Under the pieces are notes generated by a model that was given only the letters and a program-made list of their open reading frames with translations, did not search any database and was not told where the DNA came from. Positions 11,210 through 23,906 of a DNA stretch of 64,000 bases are shown piece by piece. The position numbers and the translations under genes were made by a program. The first letter of the stretch is position 1. Every line of letters begins with the position of its first letter. Origin of the DNA: Hygrocybe punicea (lineage: Eukaryota; Basidiomycota; Agaricomycetes; Agaricales; Hygrophoraceae); contig OY744462.1 of the NCBI GenBank assembly GCA_963556145.1, positions 6,138,001 to 6,202,000 of the forward strand. Reading direction: 5' to 3'.

Positions 11210-11458
11210 GAGACTTAAAATCTAAACCACTCCTTCAACTAACGCGTCTAGTTTGAGCACCATAGCTACCAACAGATATCGTACTCGTAGCTCAGTACAG
11301 CGTCAAGCGCAACAACGTGCGACGACCTCTCGGAATATCCCCGACTTCGACAGCGATCTCGACGAACTCACCGAAAGTTCCTCCGATTCTGAACACGATA
11401 CCTCACATCGATTTTGTTCTCATTCACCTCGCACACCTCTTGATTTTCACGATTCTCC

Positions 11459-12195
11459 TAGTGTTTTAAAGTCCAGTCCATAGGACCGGAAAAAAACCGG
11501 AACTGGACCAGACCCAACCGCAAAAAAACTGGACCGCTGGTTGCGGTTGGGCCACTTTTGGGAGGTTGCCGGTTGCGGTTTCCCGATGTGGACGAAGCTT
11601 ACGCAACCGGATTTTTTCAACACCACTACAAGGTCGACCGACGGTGGCAAATGACGACGATGGCAGCAAAACGGCGGCGTCACGAGGGAACGCAAAACGA
11701 GAAAAGGCAGCGGGGGTTGGCACGCCCATCCCGCTGCAGAAGGTAAGTGGTTTCAATCGTGGTTTATTGTCTATTCTACACTAACGCGACGACAACAACG
11801 ACGGAGAATGGCAACAATGACGACGGACAATGATGGGACGTGGGGAGAAGGGCAGCGAGGGGCCGGTGCACCCAACCCCCGTTGCAGTATGTAAGTAATT
11901 CTTTTTGTTTTTTTGTTTTCTCAGCTACTAATTACACAAACGACGACAACAGCAGTACCAACACAAACAACACAAGCACCCGACGAGGATGACAGGCGGC
12001 GAGGACGAGGATGACAACGACGGCCACCACCACCACCACCCCAACGACGACAATAACACCCACGGCCCTCCAAATGGGACGACGACAATAACAACATCAA
12101 CCACGAACATCACCACCACCACCACCACCATCACCACCACAACACAGACAATGACCGTCACAACCACGACCACCACGACCGCAACGACAACGACA

Positions 12196-12231
<36 letters not shown>

Positions 12232-12755
12232 GCCATCCCACCACCAACCCCCAACATACCTCGCGGATGCGCACCGCCACGTCAATCGACATTGGCGCTG
12301 CAACTGCGAGGTAACTGGGACTCGGAGGATGGCCATGTTGGGCACCCACCACAACACCAGCAACAGGGCCGCCAACGCGCCGCCAACGTGCCAACGCGTC
12401 CACAACCACCCACGCACCCAACAGAGCGGCCAACGCATCTGCGCCTACCCATGCGCCCAATGCGATCACCGACGTGCTCATAATCGTGGCCACCAACTTT
12501 ATTTATTAAAATTTAATACATTAGTTGTTATTTATTGTATTTACTTCGGTTCTGACTGGTTTCAACTGGTTTAGCAACCGGTTAATGGAAGGACCAGTTA
12601 AATCGGGTTAGAAGACAGCAACTGAACCGCAAGAGACCGGTTCTGAGCGGTTGAGTCTAGGTTGTGCCATCTTGTAGTGTTATGGCAACCGGTTCTGGTT
12701 GCGGTCTTTTGAAAATTTGTCAAAAAACCGGACCGGACCGGACTTTCAAACCCTA
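11459..12755. mobile_element. hAT-like non-autonomous element in B gag (hypervariable family, copy 1)
   Basis: The 8-bp duplication GATTCTCC flanks it on both sides (11451-11458, 12756-12763). The ends TAGTGTTTTAAAGTCC and TAGGGTTTGAAAGTCC are inverted with two mismatches. Next to the ends are degenerate GGTTGCGGTT/ACCGG repeats, and the middle is ACC/ACG trinucleotide-rich (12010-12240). A core CGTCAATCGACA followed by GCGAGGTAACT lies near 12279-12315. The Thr-rich frames in it are low complexity and not genes. Confidence 0.88.
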
Positions 12756-12826
12756 GATTCTCCGCGCGATTACAATCCACAATCTCCCACACCAGCTAGC
12801 GGTTCTTTATCTCGACACACTTCCGA

Positions 12827-14580
12827 TGTAGTAGGAGGATTGGGTTAGTCACGTGATCTAGTCATAGATAGATGTTTGTAGTAGGATTAGTCAGATTGAG
12901 AGAGATAGACCAGCACCATGACCATGACTTCGTAGTGAGTAGGACATCAAGTCCTACTCCATTGTGGTGATGAGAGTGTGATTCGTCTCATGTCCGCTTT
13001 TCTCACCATTCTCTAGCTCTTTTGAGCCTTTTTACTGGTTTTCTTGCACCAACAGTTTTTTCACGTGGTCTCACCACCCAGTTCTAGGGCAGCACCCATA
13101 TTTTCATCCACAGCTGGCCACACGGCCACCAGCATCCTCGTTAGATAGCCCACAAGCCCTCGCGTCTCACGAAGTGCCGTCACCACTCCTTTTACGGGGC
13201 AAAACGGCCAAAACACGTACCGCCACGTCACCACGTTCAAGCTACATTTTCATAGTTCACCACCAAGACGCACTCGTAAGAACCCCCACGTCTACGATAA
13301 ACGCCCCCAAGACCCACGCTAAGCCGCGTTGTACCAATCACGCACGTCTGCATGACCAGCATACCGTTTTCGCGTCACCTCAAGCCAAGATGTTTTTACA
13401 GTTCTCAGTTTACATACGCGCTCGATGCGCACCTTTTCACCAACGGCCCACGTCCTAGAGCCCAACATACCCCTGTGTACGCCCCATGTGAGCCAGCCAC
13501 GCCGTTTTAGAGCCCCCGCGGCTCGCCACGTCAGCTTCGTTAGCCGTCAGTTCAAGCCCCATGTACTTGATACGCCCCCCGTGCCCTCGTTAAATGTACC
13601 AGAGCCCCGCGCTCCCATTCATCGTCCCAAACGAATGGTGCCGGCCTTTATGGCCACCCGACGAACCCGCCGCGTCATCCCCATTCAACCCCCATTCTTC
13701 ATCATCCAGAGTCCCACACAAATCCGGGATACCCCCGTGCCCACGCTCGACGATCCACTACCTAGCGCTCATGGACAAAAGCCCGCACCGTCTCTTTTTG
13801 GAGACCCAACGCGCTGCTACATCATTGTCCCCCACTCACGTGTTTTCCATCGTTCAGAGCCCCACCCGCATTTGTTTAGACCCCCCGTGTCCACGCTCGA
13901 CCTCCTGAAGCCTCGTGACTACTTTTAGCACCTGGAACAACGTGTTCCACGTGTTTTCAACACCCCGCGTGTCCACCGCATCACTCGACGATTGACCCTC
14001 GGTTTTCGCCATCCCAGACCCCACATACACCCATCACACCCCCTGCACTTACACTCGACGATTTGATAACTCGTTCTCACCCCCGCCGAGCTGCTCTTAC
14101 TGTTTTCGAACCCTCAAGCCCCAACCCTACACATTCCTGTGATATGGCAGACCCCTTTTCCTCGACTACCACACCAACCCCCACTTCTTTATTCCACGAA
14201 TGTACCACCCTTCGAACATGGGCGATTTGGTCTACAGGACAGCGGCATCCACTTACCAGTGAGGTATCCCTGCAGCGGCATCCACTGGAGTGAGGCATCC
14301 CTTAGTGTAGGCAGCATTTCATAAGACCTTGACGGAGTAGGAGTCCTTTTGGTTTGGAGATTGGAGATGTGGGTTTTGGTTAGTTCTCTTTCTGTTCCTG
14401 CTTTGTTTCTCAGCGATGAGGTGATGGGGACGTCGCCATATTGGAGGAGGGGACATGTAGTAGGAGGATTGGGTTAGTCACGTGATCTAGATGTTTGTAG
14501 TAGGATTAGTCAGATTGAGAGAGATAGACCAGCACCATGACCATGACTTCATAGTGAGTAGGACATCTAGTCCTACTCCA
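12827..14580 (+). mobile_element. TRIM-like short-LTR element, copy 1
   Basis: Direct repeats of 135 bp (12827-12961) and 125 bp (14456-14580) run TGTAGTAGGAGG to CCTACTCCA. The flanks are ccga on both sides (12823-12826, 14581-14584). A tRNA-like PBS starts 3 bp inside (12965-12985) and a polypurine tract GGAGGAGGGGACA precedes the right repeat. The 1.5 kb interior encodes no retroelement protein. It is C-rich, with loosely repeated CCCCCGTG and CACGCTCGACGAT phrases. It must be mobilised by enzymes of another element. It was inserted into the gag of B. Confidence 0.88.
12965..12985 (+). promoter_or_regulatory. PBS of TRIM-like copy 1
   Basis: The 21 bases from TGGTGATGAGAG are nearly identical to the corresponding site of copy 2 (57869-57889, minus). 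The complement reads like a tRNA 3' end running from the T-arm to CCA. Confidence 0.65.
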
Positions 14581-16912
14581 CCGACCCCTCTTCCGGTCCG
14601 CTTTCTAACTTACCATCCACATCCACTCTCGATTCTTCTATTCCTATTCTACCGAGCACCTCCTCGTCATCTACCTCATCGCGTCCACCCACGCCACCAC
14701 CCGCAGCTCAAACCATGACAACTCCACCGCAAATGCCCACTTGTGGTCATAATACCGCTCCCAGCTTCTCGCTGGAGCACCCACACGAACTTTGCCGATA
14801 CTTTGATGAGCTCAAGGCCCAATTCGATTTGTGTGCAATAGCCGACGCTGTTGACAAAAAGAGATATGCGTTGCGCTATCTTGACATAGACACCACCGAA
14901 CTTTGGGAATCGCTCGACGAGTACTTGCCGGCATCGACTTACAAAGAGTTCACAAAGGCTGTGTATAAGCTTTATCCTGGTTCGGAAGATGAAAGGAAAT
15001 GGTCCGTATCGGATATGGAGAAACTCGTCGAGAAACAACATCAGTCGGGAATCGCAAACATCATAGAGCTTGGCGCTTATCATCGCGCATTCCTCACTAT
15101 CACAAAATTTCTCTGTAAAAAGAATCGCATCTCCGAAGCTGAGCAAAGTCGCGTGTACATTCGCGGGTTTCAAAAGTGTCTCTGGACACGCATCACACAG
15201 CGACTACAGCTGAAGCTACCTGATCACTTTCCCGATGACCCCTATCCGCTACATGAAATTCAAGCGGCAGCGCAGTTCGTTCTTCATGGTACCAGTCCCA
15301 CGAACGCACCTAGAGAAGGTAAACCAACGTCCGCAACCTCTTCCGAGTCTTCTTCGATAAAACGGGACGATGTCACACTCATCGTCGATACTGTGGTCCA
15401 AGCGGTAAATAAAATTATGGACCCGCACGCATCTAAAAACTCTGCTCCATGCCCCCATACCTCTTCTCATATGCCCCCTACGAGAACGACTCAGTCCGAG
15501 ACAGTGGCAAATGGCAATTGCCACTTCTGCAACCTACCCGGTCACTTTAGGCCGAACTGCCCACATGTGATTGAATATATCAATGCTGGACGCATCCGAG
15601 AGAATATCGACAAGAAAATCGTTCTACCCTCTGGCGCTTTCTGTCCGCACCAATTACCCAGCAATTCTATGAAGGAGCACATCGATGAATGGCATCGTCG
15701 CAATCCCGGTCAATTAGCTGCGACGCAACAAACCAATACCAACAATGTCGGTCAAATGATGTATAGCGTATCTCCTGCAGTTCACGCTAACGTCCTGGCA
15801 TCGGCGATGAGCTCTAACGACTTGCGCATTGAGGAACTGGAGCGTGAACTATTCGCGCTTAAAAAGGTAAAATTTGACGTTGTAGAGATTTCTCGTCAGC
15901 GCAAACCCATCCCGTCTACCACCAGTTTATCTCATCCATGCGCTCAGCCCGCGCCTGATCAATCAACCGCGCAACAAGCCCCTTTGCCTGCGACTCCCGC
16001 TCCTACCACAGAACCACCCATCCATCCCTTCGCATCCGCACCAGAAACCGCGTACCGCCCGCCACACGAACGTAATTTTGCAGGTCTGCCATTAAAACAA
16101 TCTAAGGATAAAGAACCCACGTATCGCACTCAAGCCCCTATCCAGGACTCTAAGATTATTAGTGAGGTTTACTCGCGCTCTATGGTGGCTCCCTGTGTCA
16201 CGCTCACACCAATGGAATTGTTCTCAATTTCTCCGGACTGTCGTTCGAAACTTCACAATGATATTACGCCCAAGCGAGTTCAACCTCCTGGTGCATCGCC
16301 GGTAAAAGTTAACATCTTCGCCGACGACCCACTTCCTTTTGCGTCATGCGAGAACACTTGCAAAAATGCCTCCGCTGAACTGCAACCCATCATTGTTCCC
16401 GACCCATATGAGACCTACCTCATGAGTCTCTCACCAGGCAAAATTCCTGAAATCCTTACCGTTGCAAAAGAATCGCACGCTCTACGCGCCGTTAATTTGC
16501 TCGTCGACGGACAAGAACAAGTCGGTAGCATCATTGACCCTGGTTCGCAAATCGTCGCAATGTCGGAAGACGTCTGTCATCAGTTTAGTCTCCCCTACAA
16601 CCCGGCGATTCGTCTCAATATGCAGTCGGCGAATGGTTCGATTGATTAGTCCCTGGGTCTCGTGCGGAATGTTCCTTGTAAAATTGGCGACATCACACTT
16701 TTCCTGCAGATGCATGTCATCCGTGACCCCGCGTACCATATTCTCCTGGGACGACCATTCGACGTACTTACGGAAAGCGTTGTCAAGAATTACCGCAACG
16801 AAGACCAGACAATTACGATACGCGATCCAAATTCAAACACATTGGCGACAATTCCAACGTACCCTCGAAGCGAAGCACGACGGCGCGGTGTACCCCTACA
16901 CTTGTCCTCGGT

Positions 16913-19900
16913 TTTTATCAACAAGGGGAACTGAGCGCACTAGATGACGGAGACATTGCGCTAGTAATAGTGCACGACGAACATACCAACGCTACGTACA
17001 TTGAATCTTATACCCATTTAGCAGACTCGTCATCTTCGTCTACAGTTCCCCGTGTCTATCTTTCCGCCTGCGATTTTCCTAATGGTTCCCCGTCCACTCC
17101 AGTATGCTCAACCTCTGTTTCTCCTTCGTCGCCAGATCCCTTGTCATCCTTTTCCTATTCAGCTTCATCCGCGTCTCCTTCTACACTATCAGATGATTTC
17201 GCTAGCGTTTTCGCCGCCCAAAAAAAAGTCTACAAGCCCGTCGCTCACAAGGTCAAGCCTGTCATCGCTGAACTCCCCGACAAATTCCATATAAAACGCA
17301 AAATCACTGGCGATCCGCTTGCCGAACTTCCTGACCTTGACCTGAATCCTCCACCTTTCGTCCCCACAGACCGCTACACATAGGAACGTCGCGATGCGTT
17401 CAACAAAGTTCACGAAGGCGACTTCCTCTGGCTGGCTGAGTGCGCACTGATGCACGACTTTATACGCAAACAAGAGAAAGGTTTCGCGTGGACCGACAAC
17501 AAGCGCGGAAGATTTCGCACTGATTTCTTTCCACCCGTTGAGTTTCCCGTATTACCGCACACTCCCTGGGTCCAGCGCAACATTCCTATTCCTCCTGGTA
17601 TCTATGAGGAAGTATGCAATATTATTCGCCGTAAAATTGAAGCCAAAGTCTACGAACCCTCGAACTCCTCCTATCGCTCACGTTGGTTTATGGTTCTGAA
17701 GAAAGGCGGTAAAACGCTTCGCATCGTTCACAGTCTCGAGCCTCTTAATGCAGTGACCATCGCGCATTCTGGCGTACCTCCTATCCCCGAACACATGGCC
17801 GAACAGTTTGCTGGCCGATCCTGTGGTGCCTGCTTTGATTTATATGTCGGATATGATGAGCGACCTATCGCCGAGTCCTCATGCGACTATACCACCTTCC
17901 AAACACCTTTCGGAGCGTTGCGACTTGTTACTCTGCCTATGGGATGGACAAATTCAGTCCCGATATTCCATGACGATGTTACTTTCATCCTGCAACCCGA
18001 GATACCGCAGTGGGCGATACCTTACATAGACGATGTCCCAGTCAAAGGCCCTAAATCGTCCTATCTCCTACACGATGGCACTTACGAAACTATTGCCGCA
18101 AACCCGGGCATTCGCCGCTTCGTCTGGGAACATTTCACTATGCTTAATCGCATTGTCCAATGCATGAAATACTGTGGGGGAACCTTTTCCGCCTTCAAGT
18201 CTACCCTCTGCGCTCCTGAAATCACAGTAGTAGGCCATCGCTGCACAACAAACGGCCGTTTACCCAACGAAGAGAAACTATCCACGATTCGTAACTGGGG
18301 CCCTTGCCACAACCTGTCCGACGTCTGTTCGTTCCTTGGCACAGTAGGCGTTCTTCAAATCTTTATATGCAACTTTGCGCAGCGTGCGCATCATCTTGTT
18401 AAACTCACCCACAAAGACGCACCCTTCAAATTTGGTCCCGACCAGATTGCCACTCAGGCAGACCTGAAACAAGCCATTCTCAATTCACCTGCACTTCGTC
18501 CGATCGACTACACTTCAGATTCACTGGTCATTCTTGCTGTCAACACATCCTACATCGCTGTTGGATACATCCTCTGTCAATGTGACCCCGACAACCCTTC
18601 TCACCGTTTCTACAACCGCTTTGGTTCTATCACACTAAATGATCGCGAGTTGCGCTTCTCTCAACCTAAACTAGAAATCTTTGGTCTTTATCGCGCGCTC
18701 TGTGACCTGCGGCTGTACTTAATCGGCGTTCGTAATCTCGTCGTCGAAGTAGATGCGCGCTACATCACAGGCATGCTACGCAACCCAGACATCGCGCCAA
18801 GTGCTAGCGTTAACCGCTGGATTGCCACGATTCTCACTTTCCACTGCACTATAGTCCACATGCTGGGTACGCACCATGGCCCGGATGGTCTTTCAAGGCA
18901 TGTACAACAACCTCTGGATTCTCCGCCGGAAAAGGACAGCATAGAAGAAACTGAAGACTGGATTGACTGCCTCTATGGTTTCACGCATATGATCAATACT
19001 CCTCATCCGTCCCTGCGTTCGTTGCGATCTTGTTCTGCTTTCGCCGCACTAGTGACTGGGGACAGTCACCATCTCAGTGAGGAGGAAGGATCCAATCCTA
19101 CGCTTACCTATGACGATGTACCGTGCACTGACGCTGCTCACAGAGAAGACGATTGCATAACCCTAGTAAAGAAATGGCTCAGCGACTTAGAGCGCCCGAT
19201 CGACCTCGCCGATTCCGACTACGCGACCTTCATCCGATACTGTACAGACTTTTTCCTCGACGGAACTAGACTATGGCGCAAAGACCAGAATGGCACGCAC
19301 AAGTTAGTTATATCACGCAATCACCGAACATCAATTATGCGACAAGCCCACGACGAAGTAGGACACAAAGGATTTTATGCGACTCGCGCTATGATCGCAG
19401 AACGCTTCTGGTGGCCGCACATGCAAGCCGATATCCACTGGTTCATTCGCACATGTCATCTTTGCCAGCTTTGCCAATCCCGTCAGATTCTCATTCCCCC
19501 TGTCGTCGCAACGCCCGCTCCACTTTTCGCCAAAATATTCATCGACACGATGCACTTGCCGACATCTAGTGGATACAAATATATAATCCAAGGACGCTGC
19601 TCACTTACTCAGTATCCCGAATTCAGAATGCTTCGCAACGAAAATGCTCGCGCAATCGGAGATTGGATATTCGAAGATATTCTCTGTCAATGGGGTTCTC
19701 TCTGCGAAATCGTTACAGACAACAGACCTGCACTCATCAAATCCCTCACTTATCTTTCGAAGCGATACCGCGTTAACCATATTCGCATCTCCGGCTACAA
19801 TTCCCACGCAAACGGTCTCGTGGAACAACCGCACTACGACATTCGACAATCTCTCTTCAAAGCTGCGGACGGCAACCAGTTTAGATGGGCCAATGTGACG

Positions 19901-20521
19901 TATTCAGTATTTTGGGCTGAACGTATCACTATCTGACAACGAATGGGCTGCTCACCTTACTTCACAGCAACTGGCGCTCATCCCCTATTACCACTCGACA
20001 TCGTAGAAGCAACATACCTTCAACCCCCGCCGGATTCGGTCCTATCTTCCACAGACCTTATTGCACGACGCACGATCGCACTCCAAAAACGTAGCGACGA
20101 TATTAATCGCATATACTTGCAAGTCTATGACGTGCGACGGAAAGCGGCACAACGTTTCAAAAAGCAACACGCGAAGACGATTCGCAACTTCGATTTCAAA
20201 AGTGGTGACTTAGTACTCATTCGCAACACACAGATAGAGAAAGCGCTAAACCGGAAAATGCGCCCACGGTATCTTGGTCCCCTCATTGTTATTTTGCGCA
20301 ACTTTGGCGGCGCTTACATTCTCTGCAAACTTGATGGATCTGTCTTTCACCAACCAATCGCAGCATTTTGAGTAGTCCCCTATTTTGCTCGCTGTTCAAT
20401 CTCACTCCCGCTGCGCTTCCTCGATATTCCCACGCAACGACTAAACGAACTCGAAAACACTTCCGACGACAATCAACCTCCTGAAGCACAGGAACCCGGT
20501 TCTGATGTCGACGACGATTGA
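16913..20521 (+). pseudogene. pol: pol of element B: reverse transcriptase, RNase H, integrase
   Basis: The frame is -1 relative to gag-pro. It contains a reverse transcriptase with YEPSNSSYRSRWFMVLKK, FQTPFGALRL and the active site PYIDDVPVKG (about 18022-18051). Ty3-type RNase H follows, then the zinc-binding HDEVGHKG with CHLCQLC, then the integrase core (IDTMHLP, VTDNRPAL, GLVEQPH). Stops lie at 17381-17383 (TAG where A2 has Gln), 19934-19936 (TGA) and 20369-20371 (TGA where A has Arg). All are explained by C-to-T. The frame then ends at 20519-20521. Compared with family A it is clearly homologous along its whole length but diverged. Confidence 0.92.
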
Positions 20522-20603
20522 TTGAATTTCTATGCTTCTCTCATTTTTACACTTATCGCTTATACCTTGTTTTTCTTTTATTGTAGCATGAGATTCAAGT
20601 CGC

Positions 20604-21387
20604 TGTAGTGGCGAGGTCGGGGTGGCTGCAGAATAAAGATCCTAAGCCTGTGGGGGTCAGCGTAGAAGTGACTAGGAATAGTCTAACAAGCTTCAGTAAG
20701 ATGATAGGATATAAATGGTAAGAAGCCGCCGAGTAAACTACTGAAATCTATCGAGACCGGTCGAAGCCGACAAAGCCGACGATGTCGGGTATGGCGGGTC
20801 GGGTGTCGGGTGACGAGAAACGTAGAGATTAAGACGGTAGAAGGACAGGGAGAGCGTCGAGGAAACCAACGAGTAGTGTGTGCGATGGATTTTACTGAGA
20901 GGCTGATTCTCATAGAGAGGATACAGGGGAACTGGTTTCTTATTTTGAGACGGCGCTTGGGCACCGTTTTTATACTACAAATTTCTGTACCTAGATTCGG
21001 ATGAGAGTCCTCGGCCGATGAGAGGAAACAGAGGAGAATAAAAATGGGGAAGTAGGAAGAGTGTTGCGAGGCGACCATGACAGGGAAAATGGGTGGAAGA
21101 TATAAAAACCGTAAAAGATGCAATATACTTTACTATATCTCCATAAGGGAGACGCTAGGCGCGAATAAGGCAAGTCCGATGTCGGGATCCCAGTCCGATG
21201 AGATCTATCTTTGATATTTGAAGTTCCGTGAGTTTAGGAGATGGACCGACCATGTACGTGAGCGGCCGTGCTAGTCGGTATGCATCGGGTTGCGTCGGGT
21301 TCGAGTGTAGATTGCTAGAGACATCGGGTTCGAGCGGATTCGCTAGATATCGATGTTACGGCCTCAGAGGGTCAAGGACCCTCTACA
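20604..21387 (-). repeat. Solo LTR A inserted in element B
   Basis: This 784-bp LTR A copy runs TGTAGTGG to CTCTACA. The flanks are tcgc (20600-20603) and tcgt (21388-21391). The empty site is preserved in the B fragment near 37960-37990, which reads straight through, so the insertion is certain. Confidence 0.93.
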
Positions 21388-21626
21388 TCGTGATAAAAGC
21401 GAGACTTTTGTCGTGCAAGACTTCATCTTTGTGGGGTTTTACAGCGATGATGATCTACTGAGCCTTTCCCCTAGATAAGTTTATATTTGTTTCTTCCGCT
21501 TCCTGTGGCTTTTTTTTTCGATTCGAGAGCAGGCTTGTTATTTATTACACAGATATGAAAACAACTGAAAATATTATATATATATGTACGCAGATAATGC
21601 GCGCGCGTTTTTGCACCTCCTCCCGT

Positions 21627-22970
21627 TTACTCCTCACCTTCCCCATATTCCTCCTCCTCGTCCTCCAGCTGCGCCAACTCTCACCTCATTTCGGTCTGTG
21701 CTCTCACCCACACCGCGACCCATTCTTTGATCACCAAGATCTCTTCCCGTAACACGCGTTTGCGCGCTTCCACGTCCATGACCCGTACACTTCGTGGCGG
21801 ACGGGTACCAATATAGGCTATGATGGTCAGTCAGCGCGTTCGACACCCTGTCGTTTTAGCAACTTACCTCGGGGGGGCGGCTGGTTTCTCTCCATCCCTT
21901 TCCCCTTATCCGCCCGCGCCTTTCCCTTGTCCGCGCGACCTTTGCTGGAAACCGGCTTCCTCGGCGTGCTCCGCCCGCATTTCCTCTCCCCCATCCGGTT
22001 CACCCCGTTCCAAAAGCATCCCTGCTTCGCGTTGCAGCACCTCTTGCACCGCGGATCCTGCTTGTCAAACTGACAAACAATGTCGGCGGCCCTCGCTGCG
22101 TGGCAGCGATTGCACTATGAAGTTCTCATGAGTACAGAACGAATGGTAAAAGGTTACTAATTGCTTACCTTGCCTTGGACATTGCGAAGGTCCTTACCGG
22201 GACCGACCCTCCTGTGCTTTTTCGATGGCCCCCCCTGCCCTTCGTATTCCATTTCGAATCCTATCTCCTCTTCCCCCTGTGAGCCCGCTTCCGTCTCGCT
22301 ACCCCGGTCCCCCTTGTTCGACCCCATCATCAACCTCGCCATTTCATCCCATGTGATCTCTTTGCGCAGGAACCACGCATATAGGACCTTGGCGCGTTCC
22401 TTTTGCTCCGCAGCTCTGTCCGCAGCCTCCTTCGCCAACCTGGTCCATTTGATCTCGGCCTCGCGAATCTTCTTCTGCTCGGCTTCGTGCGCCTCGTGCG
22501 CTTTTTGCTCTGCCTCGCGCGCTTTTTGCTCCACCTCGGCAGCCTCCTTTGCCTTCCTCGCGTCTTCTTGAGCTTTCTTCGCCTTGGCATGCAACCTCGG
22601 GAGCAAAATCTCCCCACCCCATTGCAACGCCTTCTCATCCTCTATAAAGTCCAACGCCATGACGGCGTCCATCCGCATCTCCTCGACTTCCTCGCTACTC
22701 TCTATCGGCCCAGTTGTTCATTCGAACTCGAGATAATTGTACTGTTGATCAACGGTAGTCAGCGAAAAGGTTAGCGCAGTTGCGATGACTTACCAGGAGT
22801 TCTTCGAAATCCTGTCCCCATGCGATCCACTCTTCTCCGGCAGCGCCCTCCGCTGGTTTTGTGTCCGTGTGCGTCTTGAGGGCCTCGAAGGCAGCGGCGA
22901 CGAATTCGGCCATCGGGTGTGTCATCGTACAGATTGGTGGTGAAGGTCGAAGATGAAGGTTAGCAAACAT
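21627..22970 (-). pseudogene. Antisense accessory gene of element B
   Basis: This is a four-exon gene on the strand opposite to pol. Exon 1 is 22970 (or ATG at 22925) to 22795, exon 2 22742-22169, exon 3 22114-21868 and exon 4 21817-21627. The introns are 50-54 bp GT-AG. Exon 1 gives a short helical segment (MAEFVAAAFEAL). Exon 2 is a Glu/Ala/Lys coiled coil. Exon 3 opens exactly with a cysteine cluster C-x2-C-x9-C-x8-C-x2-C-x6-C, and exon 4 is a charged helical tail. The layout equals that of family A, including an intron just before the cysteine cluster. It carries a TGA in exon 2 (about 22721-22719), a TAA in exon 3 and a TGA in exon 4, so it is dead. It starts about 100 bp from the 3' LTR. 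Confidence 0.78.
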
Positions 22971-23069
22971 CGACGCGTTGCTTCTGTTTATAAGTCAGAC
23001 TCGCACGTGACTTTCCCACGGCCCATGCGATTGACTGAGGACAGTCAAGATTTCAGTAAGGAGGAAAAA

Positions 23070-23902
23070 TGATATGCAGTCTCTCCCTTTGGGCACGGAA
23101 TCTCTCATAGGTTCCAATTCTACTTTCCCTACAACTCTTCCGCGTCCCGCATACATGCGAAACATCAGCGCGCCGCCCGCGACTTGCGCGACTTACGCCG
23201 ATCAACGCGCGCGTGACTGCGACATTTTTGCTGTATCTTAACCGCGCAGCCCAGTCTCAATACGCTGAAACACGACCGTTAAACACGTCCTACACGTTCG
23301 GACACCGAGTCCGATACCAGAAATGTAATTCATCCAGTTTATCTTCGTCTTTTCGCTGACTTTCATGTGATATTTGCCGTTATTTCAAATCCTTCGCTAT
23401 TCCGTTCCCGTTTCGTCGCTTTCATGCGATATCTCGCTGCGTTTCTATTTCACTCATCCACCCTTTCCCCCTATCCCTTTAGAATATAAAAAGTGTCCTG
23501 TAGTAGAAAATATATGAAGAAGAACCCAGTTCTCCCCTCCCCACTAGTTTGCATCTTAAGTTTAAAAATCCAGTCATTCCTACTCAAATCTGCGTCTTTT
23601 CTCGTTGCGCACTCTCCGCTATCGCGACCCAAGTTGTAGCGTAGAACCCTCATCTCGTCGCGTCATCGCTGCGTATTGCGCTGTCATCTAGGACACCCAG
23701 TTAAGCCTTCCAATTCTTGTTTATCACTGCGTTGCGATATCGTGTTATCTCGCGACCCTCCGCATTTGTTTATTTGATCGCGCATATTATCGCGCATTAT
23801 CGCGTTATTGTTGGGAGTGTCCCAAGTCCCGTTCGCACCTTTGCGATGTTTTCATCTTTTATTATCTCTTTATCCGGGGTCATAGACGTGGAAACCATAT
23901 CA
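23070..23902 (+). repeat. 3' LTR of element B (LTR family D)
   Basis: The LTR runs TGATATGCAGTC to CCATATCA, 833 bp, the same length as the 5' LTR. The following 4 bp tcgg pair with ttgg before 10355. Confidence 0.93.
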
Positions 23903-23906
23903 TCGG

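Larger units (their letters stand above)
11262..16934 (+). pseudogene. gag: gag-pro of element B, split by two insertions
   Basis: The frame starts near 11262 without an ATG (an ATA lies in the context CACCATAGCT). It is cut at 11458 by a 1297-bp element and at 12826 by a 1754-bp element. Both insertion lengths plus their duplications (1305 and 1758) are multiples of three, and removing them leaves one open frame into 14715-16649. Gag has a Ser/Pro-rich N-terminus, a capsid-like helical domain (about 14760-15280) and a zinc knuckle CHFCNLPGHFRPNC (about 15520-15561). A retropepsin-like domain follows, with the active-site motif IIDPGSQIVAMS (about 16531-16566). TAG at 16647-16649 (probably from CAG) interrupts it, and the frame ends at TGA 16932-16934. 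A -1 shift would then be needed to enter pol. Confidence 0.88.
10355..23902 (+). mobile_element. Complete Ty3/gypsy element B, with three nested insertions
   Basis: The two LTRs (10355-11187 and 23070-23902) are both 833 bp, with TGATA and TATCA ends. The flanks are ttgg and tcgg, a 4-bp duplication with one CpG-type change. Between them lie a PBS, gag-pro and pol (+), and a spliced antisense gene (-). Inserted later are a hAT-like element (11459-12755), a TRIM-like element (12827-14580) and a solo LTR A (20604-21387). The 833-bp LTRs differ at roughly 15 positions, nearly all transitions at CpG, which indicates moderate age. Confidence 0.93.

Noticed and set aside
11989..12483. Thr-rich open frame, and Val/Gly-rich frames on the other strand
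   Set aside because: They result from ACC/ACG trinucleotide repeats inside a hAT-like element with proven 8-bp duplication; no domain.
13174..13928. Pro-rich frames in TRIM-like copy 1
   Set aside because: Two overlapping frames with CCCC-rich composition, no domain; interior of copy 2 is not conserved with it.
22161..22774. Plus-strand frames opposite the B antisense gene
   Set aside because: Shadows; the minus strand has consistent introns, coiled coil and cysteine cluster.
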